Assembly: GCA_022702705.1 (NCBI GenBank) | Contig: CM040430.1 | Span: 17,865,310-17,929,309 of the forward strand | DNA: 64,000 nucleotides | Source of the DNA: Papilionanthe hookeriana x Papilionanthe teres | Taxonomy: Eukaryota; Streptophyta; Magnoliopsida; Asparagales; Orchidaceae | Reading direction: 5' to 3' | Shown here: in pieces, positions 20,130-31,582 of the stretch | How the letters are laid out: every line of letters begins with the position of its first letter | Numbering within the stretch: position 1 is the first letter of the stretch | The notes under the pieces: generated by a model | Told to the model about the DNA's origin: nothing | The model's database searches: none | Seen by the model: only the letters and a program-made list of their open reading frames with translations | Translations under genes and position numbers: made by a program

Positions 20130-20900
20130 CACTTTGATATTTGGGATTCTCCAATATCCTCAATATTCTGAAGCTACGGGATTTATCACCTTCACTGATG
20201 ACTCCACTCAAATGATTTGGGTATACCCTATCAAAGAAAATTGAATCTTAGCATTATCCTTCTACCATTCACTACCATGATAAAAAATCAATTCAATATT
20301 AATATTAAACTGTTTCGAACTGATAATGACTGATTATTTTAATCACACAATGCCTTCCATCTTTCGAAAATGGGATATCATCCATCAATCATCATGTCCT
20401 TACACTCTCCAAAAAAAGAATGACAAAGAAAAATCATCTTTTGGAAGCTAACAAAACTCTTCTCCTCTAAAATCAAGTACCAAAATAATATTGGAGAGAA
20501 ATTGTTGTAATTATCACCTACCTAATCAATAAAATAAATCAAAAGTGATTGACTCAATTAGTAGAATTCCCAAAGATTCCCCAAAAAGTCTTATTGATGC
20601 ATTATATATATTCATATCCACAAACAAAATGAAAATATTTGGATCCAAGAGCTCTTATGTGTATGTTGTTTGGATACTCCCAACTCAAAAAAGATACAAA
20701 TGTCATCATTCCACCAAAAGAAAAAAATAATTCCTTGCATCAATGGATATCACGTTTGATAAAAAAAAAAAAACTTTTTCCAAACTTATCTTCAGGGTAA
20801 GAATGTCCAACTGAATGACAAATTCGATGAAACATCTATCTTATATCTTGACATCCCTACAACCCAGAATCCAATAAATCATAACATTGTACCCCCTTCA
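20130..20900 (+). pseudogene. Copia-B integrase remnant
   Basis: The plus strand reads FDIWDSPISSI in one frame, then EATGFITFTDDSTQMIWVYP, followed by LFRTDND and KMGYHPSI. This matches the copia integrase core (HTDIWGPS, FVTFIDDxTRxxWVY, RTDNG, GIxHQxS). Frames shift often and stops are frequent. The C-terminal region toward 20900 is only loosely recognisable. Confidence 0.7.
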
Positions 20901-20967
20901 CATTTAAAGAGAAGAAATAAGCCCAAACTAAATCTCTAGCAACCACAAAGCTCAGAACCAATATCAG

Positions 20968-22372
20968 GTAACAATGGATCATCTTCTCTCCACTGCTTTA
21001 TACCCCATCTCCCATTATAGATCTTTTTAATTTTCTCTCTTACACATAAGACTTTTTTTTTACAAATATCAACTCCAATTCCATTACAATACTACAAACT
21101 CTAAGTGAGGCACTAGAAAATGAAAATTGGAGAGCTATGAGAGGAGATAAATGCCCTGAATAAAAATCAAACTTGAGAGATTATGGACCTACCAAAAAGA
21201 AAAAAAAATTGTATGATGCAAATGAATTTTTTCTATAAAGAACAAGGAAGATGAGAGTTTTGAACGATACTTGGCAAGATTAGTAGTTAAAGGATACACT
21301 CAAACATACTGGAGTTAACCCAAGCCAAAATAGAAAAGGCAAATATTATTACTTCAAGGAAATATGTGTTTACAATCAAATAGACTCGAAAAGAAAAAAA
21401 TACAGCACACACAACATGCAAACTCGCGTTAGGGTTGATCTCGGGTAACGGTGGTAACTGTTAGGAGCTTGGAGAGATGGCGGAGAGTAAGGAAAGGGGT
21501 TTCTAGGCTGTGGAGATGGCTAAAACAGAAGGACAGCAAGGGATGGCAGTCCAAAGCAGCAGTTTGTTGTTTGGGGATGGTTGGACCACCTAGTTCAGTA
21601 AGGCTGGGATAGGTATCGGGAAGGCTGGAACAGTAGCTAGGATGCAGGGGAAGGGATTCCGTGAGGTTGGGTAACAATGGATCATCTTCTCTCCACTGCT
21701 TTATACCCCATCTCCCATTATAGATCTTTTTAATTTTCTCTCTTACACATAAGACTTTTCTTTTTACAAATATCAACTCCAATTCCATTACAATACTACA
21801 AACTCTAAGTGAGGCACTAGAAAATGAAAATTGGAGAGCTATGAGAGGAGATAAATGCCCTGAATAAAAATCAAACTTGAGAGATTATGGACCTACCAAA
21901 AAGAAAAAAAAATTGTATGATGCAAATGAATTTTTTCTATAAAGAATAAGGAAGATGAGAGTTTTGAACGATACTTGGCGAGATTAGTAGCTAAAGGATA
22001 CACTCAAACATACTAGAGTTAACCCAAGCCAAAATAGAAAAGGCAAATATTATTACTTTAAGGAAATATGTGTTTACAATCAAATAGACTCGAAAAGAAA
22101 AATACAGCACACACGACATGCAAACTCGCGTTAGGGTTGATCCCGGGTGACGGTGGTAACTGTTAGGAGCTTGGAGAGATGGCGGAGAGTAAGGAAAGGG
22201 GTTTCTAGGCTGTGGAGACAGCTAAAACAGAAGGACAGCAAGGAATGGCAGTCCAAAGCAGCAGTTTGTTGTTTGGGGATGGTTGGACCACCTAGTTCAG
22301 TAAGGCTGGGATAGGTATGGGGAAGGCTGGAACACTAGCTAGGATGCAGGGGAAGGGATTCCGTGAGGTTGG
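20968..22372. repeat. Direct tandem duplication of a ~702-bp unit
   Basis: Unit 1 (20968-21670) and unit 2 (21671-22372) are nearly identical by eye, differing by scattered substitutions and a few single-base indels. Shared landmarks are GTAACAATGGATCATC at both starts, AACTCGCGTTAGGGTTGATC at 21421 and 22123, and GATTCCGTGAGGTTGGG at both ends. The unit contains the end of the Copia-B pre-RT region plus the first part of the foreign insertion, so the duplication happened after that insertion and fairly recently. Confidence 0.95.
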
Positions 22373-22942
22373 GACAGTGGATAGGTGGGAGGAAGGGGGT
22401 TGGCTGGGTGTTGGAAGGCAGCGGTGAGGGATGGCAGCAAGTTGGGGGAGAGCAAGGTAGTGGGCGGCTGCAGGAATACAACGAGGAGGTTGTTTTCCGG
22501 GTGGCTACAGCAGATAGACTGATGGCAGCGACGATGGGAAGGTTGCAGAGTGGAAAGATTGAGGATAAATATCCCCGCAGGATCAAGCTACAACCGAAGC
22601 AACACTCGATCCTTGGGGTACGGTAACCGCCTTGGACGAGATACAGTCGGAACACATTCTCATCTTCTGATACAATCCTGGAAGGGAAGAACGACGCCGA
22701 CAAAAGAAATCTGAAATCAAATAAACAAAAATCACGTATATAAGCCCTAGATAACTAAGATTGGATCCCCCTATGGAAAGAAGGCGTCAATCCCCCATGG
22801 GAGCGCCGATCTACCCTCCCAGGTTTGGACCGGTTCGGTCCATACAAAAGTCACCGTGGGAAAAGCCCACCACTCCCCCTACACCGCACCCTTAGCATTA
22901 CACAGCGTGCCCGTGCCCGTGCTATGCTTGATGTGCTCGCGT
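22009..22942 (-). mobile_element. Unidentified ~930-bp insertion with 8-bp direct repeats (C-rich repeat family, copy 3)
   Basis: The Copia-B reading KGYTQ is broken at CACTCAAA (22001-22008; also 21297-21304 in the first duplicate) and resumes after CACTCAAA at 22943-22950 with NDEIEYQETFAPITKM. The inserted DNA has no matching inverted ends and no LTR structure. On the minus strand it starts ACGCGAGCACATC and includes a polypyrimidine tract. Its block order resembles the repeat at 3405-3860. Open frames on it are low in complexity. The 8-bp flanking repeat would fit a hAT-like or a retro-type insertion, but its class is not determined. Confidence 0.65.
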
Positions 22943-22948
22943 CACTCA

Positions 22949-23520
22949 AAATGATGAAATTGAGTATCAAGAAACTTTTGCTCCTATTACAAAAATGAAT
23001 ACAATCCGAATTGTGATTTCTCTATCTGCTAATTTTGAATGTTCTATGCAATGGTATGATGTAAAAAATATTTTCTTCCATGAGAAAATTGAAAAAAATG
23101 TCTACATAGATATACCACCAAGGTTTGAAAATGTCTTCACAAAGAAAAAGATATGCAAATTAAAGAAGACTCTATATGGATTGAAACAACCCCTCAAAGC
23201 TTGGATAGGTAAATTCACAAAGAATATGATGGGATATAATAAAAAAAATCAAATAGAGCATCCAATCTTCAAAAAACACTCCTCATATGAAAAAGTTTCA
23301 ATTCTCATAACATATGTTGATAATATAATTATTGTAGGTGATGAAAACCAAGAGGAAAAGATCATTAGAATGAAACTTGCTAGATAATTTAAAATCAATT
23401 AGTGGGGCAAACTTAGATACTTTTTGGGCATAGAAGTTGCTCAAATCTGAAAAAGGAATATTTTTCTCCCAACAAAAATATATTATAAATTTACTAAAAG
23501 TAACAAAAATGACAGTATGC
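22949..23520 (+). pseudogene. Copia-B reverse transcriptase with YVDN active site
   Basis: After EYQETFAPITKMNTIRIVIS the frame reads QWYDVKNIFFHEKIEKNVYI, CKLKKTLYGLKQPLKAW and ILITYVDNIIIVGD. It then continues after a stop with GKLRYFLGIEVAQ and NIFLPTKIYY. These are copia RT blocks in order (QFDVKNAFLHG, LKKSLYGLKQ, YVDDMIVTG, LKYFLGIEVA). The catalytic YVDD is YVDN by a GAT to AAT change. A 130-codon stretch is still open. Confidence 0.9.
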
Positions 23521-23529
23521 TAGTGAACT

Positions 23530-24240
23530 ACCTCAAATATGGGAATAAATAAAGAAGGTACAACAGTAGACGCGGGATAATATCAAAGATTAGTTACAAA
23601 AATTAATTTATTTGCCTATCACCCAACTTGATATAACATTCATAACTAGTCGTGCGAGTCAGTTTAGACACAAACCTAAGGAATATCACATTCAAACTAC
23701 TTACATAATTTTTCTATATCTTAAATCAAGTCTAGGAAAAAGGATCTTATATAAAAAGTTGGATATTCTACATTGAAAGATATATTGATAAAAAATATGC
23801 TAAAACATTTATGGATAGACAATCCACTTCAAGATACAGCAAAGTGGGAAAAAAAATCTCATAAATTGGAGAAGCAAGAAATAACCCATTATATCAAGAT
23901 CTAGTGTTGAATTTAAATTTAAGCCAATTGCCCAAGGAATATGGAAGTTTCAAAGGATAAGAATCATACTAGATGAGTTCAAGATCAAGTGGGAAAGACC
24001 TATGAAGATATATATTATATAATGATGATAAATTTATCAATAGCATTGCTCCTAATCCCGTAGAGCATGATTTTACCAAACATGTTGAAATAAATAGATA
24101 TTTCATAAAAGAAAAATAAGAAAGTGATTTGATTTGCATTCCATATGACTTAACAGGGTGAGCACTTGTTGATATATTTACCAAATGGCTCAGTAACCCC
24201 ACATTCAATTATATTATAAGCAAATTTGGAATGGTGGACC
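23530..24240 (+). pseudogene. Copia-B RNase H and polyprotein C-terminus
   Basis: The order of broken blocks follows copia RNase H. Near 23600 there is VTKINLFAYHPT-like text, and near 23830-23860 the region that normally carries the Asp-rich core. The end near 24150-24240 reads ALVDIFTKWLSNPTFNYII and SKFGMVDLF, matching QLADIFTKxLxxxRFxYLxxKLGMVD. The 3' LTR starts 25 bp further on. Confidence 0.75.
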
Positions 24241-24262
24241 TTTTCTATCCAATTTGAAATAG

Positions 24263-24539
24263 TGTTAAAGAGTCGTTTGGTCTATAAAGACTAGATAAGA
24301 AAAATTGGATGTCACGAATTTATGCTTATAAGGATCATGGATTCATATACAAAAAAAGAAAAAAACTAGACAAGGAATTGTTCCCGTGGCATCTATCAAT
24401 GATCTCTAATAATCAAATGGCAGATAGCGAAAGGCTATTTGTATGCAATTATTTATTTCCTTTTTTACTTGTAGTTTTGTATATAAATATTCATTGAAAG
24501 AATGAACTAGCTAAGCTTTTCTAACAACTTGTTCTTCTA
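24263..24539 (+). repeat. Copia-B 3' LTR
   Basis: It begins TGTTAAAG and ends GTTCTTCTA, where the 5' copy ends CTTCCTCA. It contains TATAAATATTCATTGAAAG near 24482, shared with the 5' LTR. It is 277 bp against 255 bp for the 5' LTR because of indels in its first third. Confidence 0.75.
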
Positions 24540-24569
24540 AAAAAATATCAGAAATGCTAAATTACAAAA

Positions 24570-24860
24570 TAAAAAAGCTTTAAAATTGTATTGTGACAAC
24601 TAAGCTACCATAACTACTATTAAAAATTCAGCCCATCATGACAGGACTAAATATATTGAATAAAGTGGCATTTCATTCCAAAATACAATAAAGAATAAAA
24701 AATAGGCTAACCCAACTAACATATATTCCAACAAACTCTCAAACTACAGATATAATCACTAAGATTCTACCTGAAATTAATTTTGATAATCTAATCAACA
24801 AGTTCAGCATGACAAATATATATAACCCACATGAAGGGAACTACTTAGAAGAGCTTTAAT
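24570..24860 (+). pseudogene. Copia-C RNase H, downstream half
   Basis: The plus strand reads KLYCDN, a stop, then ATITTIKNSAHHDRTKYIE, the copia RNase H blocks YCDNKAAI and HxRTKHIEV. Later fragments near 24720-24800 resemble the polyprotein end. It continues the reading lost at 18095, so Copia-C is the older element that Copia-B entered. Being inside the LARP1 gene's next intron, it runs opposite to that gene. Confidence 0.75.
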
Positions 24861-25394
24861 TTATAGCCAACACATCTTCATCTACAGCAATCAAATAATC
24901 TATGAACAGCCTTCCATCTACAGCATTTTGTGGATAAATACATTTCATCTACAATAATTCATGGATAACAACTTTTCATTTTTATTATGCAATTAAAATC
25001 TGAAATTTATAACCACAAACTATTTTCAATATTTATTTCTTTCTTGGATAGTTGTATGTCCATATATTTATGTCAAGCTGCTTATAATTTCATTTTACAT
25101 AACAAGAGAATACAATTCAATAAAAAAATTTCCTATTTTTAATCTCATCTTTCTCATTATAATTTCATAGAGTCATAGAGGCAGTATGAATAACACAGAC
25201 ACACACACACAAACAGATCTATATATATATATATATTTTGTTGTATGGATGTGTGTGTGTATTTTTGAAACATCAGTCTTTGCAAGAGAAACCTACAATC
25301 ACTTCTAGGATGCCTTTCAATATTCAAAAAACAGTCACAAAGTTAAGAAAGGCACATGCATATTGAGGAGCTCAGAAATAGCCAAACAACTCAC
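24861..25394. other. LARP1 intron 4 (start) and probable Copia-C 3' remnant
   Basis: No further LARP1 exon was found here. The stretch includes AT-rich, LTR-like text (24900-25190), a short AC run near 25200-25215, (AT) near 25220-25238 and a GT run near 25249-25260. The intron starts at 25394 with GTGAGT on the minus strand. Its acceptor is not seen. Confidence 0.45.
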
Positions 25395-26962
25395 TCTGTT
25401 GAATCCAGCTATCAAGGATATAGGAACCCAACCTTGTTCATCCATATTTTGTCGCAAGTATATGTCTTTACACAAATTTTCCGGGCTGAAGAGAGAAAGG
25501 ATAGGCAACTTCACAAGTTATATATAGCCATAAGTATGAAGACAACGAAACTTCTATGCATACCTAAAATAATACTCGATTTGTTTTAGCAACGTAGCAC
25601 GCTGAGGATCTGGTGCGGGAAAAAACATCACTTGTGGAGCTAGGCTTGCCTGAGGAGCAAAAGGAACGCCTCTAAGGGGCTCTGGAAGTGGAGGGGCAGC
25701 AACATAGTAAACGGGAGACGGAAAATCTAAAAACGAGATCAAACCCAATCATTTCACCAATGACGAGGATGAATACAGTCAGATAAGATGCAATCTACAA
25801 TGCTACAACTAAAGAATTGTCATTTACCCGGAAAACCAAAATGATTGGAAAAAGGCCTAAGAGGTGGAGGCGGAGCAATAAAGGGCGCTACAACAATCGA
25901 CGGAGGCCTTTGTAAAGGTCGAACAGCTAGCTGCTGATGCGACTGCATGTGGACGTCTCTGCCTACATTCTGATGACTCCACTCGTAGCCTCCACGCTCC
26001 GAATCCCGCTTGTTGCCATAATTGCTATGGTGGCCTGTGCTGCCCCTTCTAACACCTCCATGGCCTCGTTGATGTTCATTCCCACCATAGGGTTGAGGAG
26101 AAAATCCACCAGCCTTGGAGCCATGATCCTTCTCATTATTGATGTTGCTATAATTCTTATTTTGGAGGCCTTTATTAGTAAGAAAAGCTAAAGAGTGTTG
26201 TTTGCCGGGCACTAAGTGGTTTGCCTCCGAGACCTGCAAGGAAGATGGCATGGCAACTCCGCCATTCAATGATCCCGAGCTGCTCATGCTACCGCCGGTA
26301 ACAGTGCCACGCTTCATGGATTTTTGACGGGCTGGAGACAGGGGATTTTGACTCGAGCCAGTGTTTGGATTACTCAAAGCTAGCTTCGAGGAAGGAGACA
26401 ATGCCACGGACTACAACCAAAAAAAAAAAAAAAATGTAATCAGCATGAACAAAAAAAAAACGCAGCGATCCCGTGCTTCTCGATTTTGATTTTTTAAAAT
26501 TGAGTAAACTTGAAAAAAAATTGCTAGTCATCTCACCGGCGGAGCAAAGACCGACACATCGGCGACGGGCTTCAGTAGATCAGAAGACACGGATTTTGGT
26601 GAATACTTGGCAGACTCGGAGAGTGCAGGCCACGAAACAGTGTCGATGATGGATCCCGTCTCCATCGTACCGTTCGATTGAAATTTCCAAGCAGTCTTCT
26701 TCCCCATGGGACTTAAAACCGCGTCAGCGGCATTGCCGCTAACACCATGATCGGAACCCACAGAAGACAGCGGCGACCCCGACCCCGCCGACACCTTCCG
26801 CGGCGATCGTCCTGTTAGCTCCGGTGAAGCCGACTGCGAGGAAAGAGGGGTGGCAAAGGAGTTCGGCTCAAGCTCACCAGGGGAAACATGCGACCAAGAA
26901 GAGGAGAGTTTATGTACGGCCTTGCCAGAGTTCGGGGAAGTAGGATCAACGGAAGATGCCAT
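25395..26962 (-). CDS. LARP1: La-related protein 1 (LARP1-type), exons 1-4, 3' part missing
   Basis: Four coding exons join in frame with GT-AG introns: 26962-26537, 26410-25828, 25726-25564 and 25485-25395 (1263 nt, 421 residues). The ATG at 26962 is preceded in frame by GTG, and it opens MASSVDPTSPNSGKAVHKLS. Residues about 1-375 form a long, low-complexity Ser/Pro/Gly-rich region, including a SWPALSESAKYSPK motif usual in plant LARP1 proteins and Arg/Gly/His-rich repeats. From about residue 380 the La motif begins: LLKQIEYYFS, PENLCKDIYLRQNMDEQGW and VPISLIAGFNR. The motif is split by intron 3 (78 bp) after YYF, and exon 4 ends at the donor AGA|GTGAGT. LARP1 proteins bind mRNA in the cytoplasm and control translation and decay. 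The rest of the La motif and any DM15 repeats are not in view. Whether the gene is whole with a huge intron or truncated cannot be told. Confidence 0.94.
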
Positions 26963-27860
26963 CACCTGAGCTACGTAGGGTTTCTATCGGAGATGGCTGC
27001 CGTACTACAAATTAGCCTGCTAGGTTATACAATGCCGGCGGCAGCGGTAGCGGGGGCGGCGGAGTTGGGGTTGAGTGATAGCTAAGTGATAAATTTTTTC
27101 CTCCCAAAATGGGATCAGATTGCAGTAAAAGCAAGATGGATACTCGCGCCGTCGTCTCCTTCCTCGACTAGCTTCATGTTTCTCAGATTCGCGTAATTTT
27201 TTATTTATTACTTCAACGTCGGGTCAAGGATGTTCCTATTAGAACTATTCTTTTTTATTTAGTTTGAAATCAAGTTTACATTACACTTAAAGACGATTCG
27301 CTAAATTTTCTCGTCTAGTTTTAATTAAATGATGACGGAAGATTATGAAACTTTAACGTTGTTAGTTATTTGTATATAATATTTATGTTATACGTTCTGG
27401 CCCCGGCGGTCGGGGACCGGAGACTACGTGCGTCTGCGGTTCGATGCCGATAAATAATGTAATATAAAATATCAGCTATTTATATATCCAAGATCTAAAT
27501 TTTAATATTTATATGTAGCACTCATATTGTTAAGATGACATCAAAAATATTATTATCATTTATTTTTTAAAAAATTATATATATATTTATTTTTTATGGA
27601 TATATTTGTTATAATAAACTGTTATAAATGTAAATATAAAAATTTTGATATTAGATATGTCAATATATAAAAATTGTATGGTATATATTATAATTTTTAT
27701 ATAAAATACTCTATTAAAAATATTTGAGTTGTGCTATTGAATATATCTTAAGTATGAGAGATTATTTTTTGATTTGACGGGAAATAAAATTTATAAAGTA
27801 TAAAATATGTTATAAGTTGTCGGTGGTAATATACTTATTATAGTGCATGTATATTAAAAA
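26963..27860. other. LARP1 5' flank and AT-rich intergenic DNA
   Basis: The 5' untranslated region and promoter of the LARP1 gene should lie at about 26963-27200 (transcribed leftwards). It is GC-rich near 27040-27070 (CCGCCGCCCCCGCTACCG on the minus strand), with no clear TATA box. From 27230 the sequence is AT-rich and without a gene, apart from a small GC island at 27398-27450. Confidence 0.5.
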
Positions 27861-28317
27861 TGTGTTAGTATGAATCGCAAAAACATCGCATGAATGGCAA
27901 AAGTGACAGTGTAGCCACGCTAGACCTAACAAGGACGGTCCAGGACCACATGTTCAGTCAGCAAACCCCCAGCGTATCGAAAAGATAGTACAACTCAGAC
28001 GGATAAAGAATAAATCATCCCTTCCGGAATCTCCCTACTAGATCCAATCAGGAGAACCTGGCTCCATCCAGCCCAAATAGATTAAGGACGTGAAAACGCA
28101 TCCTCTAGTTTCGGAGCGGCTGATGAGAACCCTCAAAGAGTAGCTGCAAAGACAGACGCCCGACCTCACTACCAATCGGCTTAATAGCCGCCCGGCTTGA
28201 TGGCAGCTCAGCTTGATAACCGCCTGACAACATCCAAGGAACTCAGGGGCAATATTTATAAATAGTTTGGTATAACGACCTATCACTATAAATAGGTTGT
28301 CCCTTCATGAAGCCTGA
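27861..28317 (+). repeat. Element E left LTR (3' part lost)
   Basis: It starts TGTGTTAGTATGAATCGC and aligns with the right LTR up to CTATAAATAGGTTGTCCCTT and CATGAA. The remaining ~140 bp of the right copy have no counterpart here and are replaced by the 48-bp repeat array. Confidence 0.8.
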
Positions 28318-28905
28318 CAGGCTATGGCGCCAAGATTGGCTAGATGTACCTGAAAAATTGTAGATTGTCAACTATGGCGTCAAGATCGTCTGACTGAGCT
28401 GAGACTGAAAACCAATAGACTGTGGCGCAAAGATCGCTCGGCTGCACCTAAAAATATGAAGCTGCTAGTCACGGCGCCAAGGTCGCCCGGTTGAGCAGAC
28501 GTGGCACAAAAATCGCCCGACAGTACATGAAAAATTAAAGACTATCAGTCATGGCACCAAGAATGCCCAGCTGAGCGGACATGAAGACTTGAAGACTGTG
28601 GCACCAAGATCGCCCGGCTACAACCTGAAAAGTTGAAGACTGACAGTCGTGGCGCCAAGATCACCCGACTGAGCAGAGGTTGAAGATCAGCAGATCGTGG
28701 CGCCGAGATCGCCGCACTGCACCTGGAAATTTAAGAATTCTAACCATGACGCCAACATCGCCCAGCTGAGCAGAGGCTAAAGAAAAACAGACCATAACAC
28801 CAAGATAGCTCTGCTGCACCTGGAAAATTGAAGACCGCTGGTCGTGAAGCAAAGATTGCCCGACCGAGCAGAGGCCAAAGACCTGCAAATCACTTGGCCC
28901 ATAAG
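28318..28905 (+). repeat. ~48-bp tandem array, about 12 diverged units in alternating types
   Basis: Units restart with TGGCGCCAAGATCGCCCGGC or a variant near 28324, 28374, 28423, 28470, 28502, 28551, 28599, 28650, 28699, 28748, 28795 and 28843. Two unit types tend to alternate. One continues TGCACCTGAAAAATTGAAGA and the other TGAGCAGAGGTTGAAGA. The array is therefore partly organised as ~96-bp dimers. It lies just inside the left LTR of element E. Confidence 0.88.
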
Positions 28906-29031
28906 ATCACATATCCAACTTGACTTTAGGAACCTCAACATGAAAACAAGACGGTATAACCGAGGCAACCTACTCATCCCATACATTCGCACGTCCACAA
29001 ATTATCTCAGTTGGAGAGGAGTTGCACATAG

Positions 29032-29079
<48 letters not shown>
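29032..29079 (+). repeat. (ATA)16 microsatellite
   Basis: An uninterrupted AAT-type trinucleotide run inside element E. Confidence 0.95.
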
Positions 29080-29080
<1 letters not shown>

Positions 29081-29349
29081 GATAAAAATGAGATGCGGGA
29101 AAATTTTCCTTCTCTTTTCCTCAAAAACCAAAGTAATCTCCTTTTACATGAGTATTCGTCGGCCAGACTTAGCAGAACGACGTCGAAAAAAAAATAATAA
29201 TAATAACAAAAACGAGGGGGAAAAAAGAGAAGGTAAAAAGCTCAATATGTGCATGTATGTAACAAATTTAAACAGCCGCCGACCCATTATCGTTGCTGGT
29301 TTAGTCTCCCCCGGCTTATCCCCTGCATCATTGTAAAATACAAGAGGAG

Positions 29350-31570
29350 TGAAGCAAGGGTATCCATATTACCCCACTTCGGATCCAACAAGCTGGCCTT
29401 CATGAAACGCTTGGTGGTGATGGCTAGGCTAACCATGATTTGAACTGAAAGCGCCACAACAAGTTCATCACACAAAAATGTCCCCAGCACATTACCCCTA
29501 ATTCTTGGTTCTTGGCAGTCAAAATGGCAATGGTTTGCTAAGTTCCCTGACCTTAACCTTTAATGCCTCGGTCAAATCTTGTAATCTTTTCCGCAAGCAT
29601 GGGAGCTCATATTCGGCCTACCTTTTTTCTTCAGATACCTTGGCCATCTTCTGGCTGGCAAACTTCCTTTTCTTGTCCTTATGTATTAGAGCCTTCATGT
29701 ACTAGTGACACATAGAGATGGCCAAGGTGTTAGGTCTATCTGAAGTTTCACACAACTTAGGATAAGACATACCAGCCAAGATAGAATTCAGGTTATCTAA
29801 CCACATATCCTTGACCAAATAACAGTGAAGGTCATTCACCTGTCTGAAAGGAAGGCTAGTGAACTAATTTTGTTGGGTTTCCATCATTAGATACCTGCCC
29901 TCGAAGTCTTAAAGACATTACTTATTCCATCCATCCTTGGAATCCAAACCAGAGGCAATTCCTCAGTCTTGGATGATGGAGGAATTGAGGTCAGTTTCTC
30001 TTCTTCGTACCCTTTCTCTTTCATATCCTGATTGACCCTCTTCAGAATTTTCACCTCCAGAAGCTAGAATGCCTCGTATAGGCGACACATGCTGAGTGGC
30101 AACCCTCTCCCACGGGTCGATGTATGCAACACCCACCCCTTCCTTCTCCTCTTTCCTAATCAGATGGACCGGGGAAACCTCTTCTCCAGAAAATGACTCA
30201 TGAGACCCTGAAGTTCCAAATAGAGTCTCACGAGGTGCAATCGAGGTGTTTGTGGAAACCCTCAACAAGTAAACAACAAAGAAGGGGAAATAAAAGATGA
30301 GAGGATGGGTGAAAAAGAGACAATATTCCTTGTCGACTCCAGCGCCAAGCTTTCTCGAAGTTTTTCTCAGACGAGCTGTGGGTTTGTCTCTCCCCACAGG
30401 CTTCTTTACCTTGGATCTCCTCCCCTCTGCCTTCACTGCTTCCATCCACCCTTTCACCTGAGAATGGACCCCTTCTCACTACAAAACGACAACCACAACC
30501 CATACCTGAATTGGTTGACGGAAAACACCAAGCTATCACCATTATTTCTTGCTGACCTTTCCCCTTTAACTACCACACGAAGTGTAACATTCGGGTTGAA
30601 GGCGAATGACTTGTATAAAGTTGCCTCTTGCATCTCTGATACAATAGAAGGTGCGATTGGAGAGTTCACACCGAAAATTTCAGACGAATACCTGAGGGTC
30701 ATGATTCGACCAGAATGAAGGAAAGAGGAGCCATACTGAGAAGAAGAAATAAATCATATAAGGAGATAAAACCTTCTATTGACAAACTTATAGCATACAA
30801 ATGAAGCTGAAACACCACAGGGATGGTGTGGTCTTTTCACCGCATCAAAGCGAAAGAAAAAATTTAAATAAAACCCACATATCAATGAACCAATAAAAAC
30901 AAATATCAACATAATAATTAAAATGTTAAATGATGAAATGAGACATACATGTGCATGTTAGCTTACAAGATAAAACATATTTACATTTACGCCATCCATT
31001 CTCAATTTTTCACCCGAAAAGAAAATAATTTACAAAATTGCTAACCATTGTCTCAACCGGGACATACCCCAACTGGCACAACAATTTAAACATTAATTAT
31101 TCCCCTATTCTAACCTTATCTACTCTATTCGTTTCAGAACACAATTGGAGAAGCAAAACCTCATCCTAGATGGCAATTAATTTGGCCCTCAAAGACGACA
31201 ACTCCTCTTGCAAGGCAGCCTCACAAACCCGAACAGCCGCCAGCTCCTCTACCAACCACCCTATTCGCATGTCACGAAGAAATACACACTCTTAAGAAAA
31301 CAGTATCAAAGACAAACCAAACGGACTTGAGACATTAGTTTTTTCTCACTACACTTACTAACTCACCGCTGAGTGGCCTTATAGAGCGCATGGGATCTCG
31401 ATGATTCCAAAACCTATAATAGCCCCAACACCTGAGCCTTCCGCTCAGTAAGAGGTGGAGTCTTAGAGCACTCACCAAAGGACAGATTCATAATCCAGCC
31501 CAGTTGGAGGTGGTGAAGGAGAATGCTTCTTCTTCGATGTCCTTCATCACTGATAAAGGTTGAGAAGCAA
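29350..31570 (-). pseudogene. Element E interior coding remnants, coiled-coil rich (unrecognised)
   Basis: On the minus strand, broken frames give LVKDMWLDNLNSILAG, MKALIHKDKKRKFASQ, EYELPCLRKRLQDLTEALK and, at about 31270-31140, IGWLVEELAAVRVCEAAL with QEELSSLRAKL. These are Leu/Lys/Glu heptad-like stretches typical of coiled coils. The open frame 30457-29963 (164 codons) has no domain that I recognise. Such coiled-coil proteins are found in the interior of several plant non-autonomous elements, but I cannot name this one. The reading is on the strand opposite to the apparent LTR orientation. Confidence 0.4.
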
Positions 31571-31582
31571 GGCAAGGGGGGC

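Larger units (their letters stand above)
18096..24539 (+). mobile_element. Copia-B: LTR-bounded copia element nested in Copia-C
   Basis: Two LTR copies (18096-18350 and 24263-24539) enclose a primer site (18351), gag (19600-19970), integrase remnants (20130-20900), reverse transcriptase (22949-23520) and RNase H (23530-24240), all on the plus strand. The LTRs share blocks such as ATCAATTAAAGATCTCTAA versus ATCAATGATCTCTAA, TAATCAAATG, TATAAATA and ATTGAAAGAATGAA. Flanking AAAAA on both sides (18091-18095 and 24540-24544) is compatible with a 5-bp target duplication but is low in information. The interior has been altered by an RNase H-like segment (18400-19290), an insertion (22009-22942) and a tandem duplication (20968-22372). 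Confidence 0.88.

Noticed and set aside
25187..25260. Possible LARP1 exon 5 just downstream of exon 4
   Set aside because: The stretch is simple AC, AT and GT repeat. No reading matches the La-motif continuation and no acceptor precedes it.
30305..30718. 137-codon plus frame inside element E
   Set aside because: It overlaps longer minus frames with coiled-coil character. No domain and no splice context.
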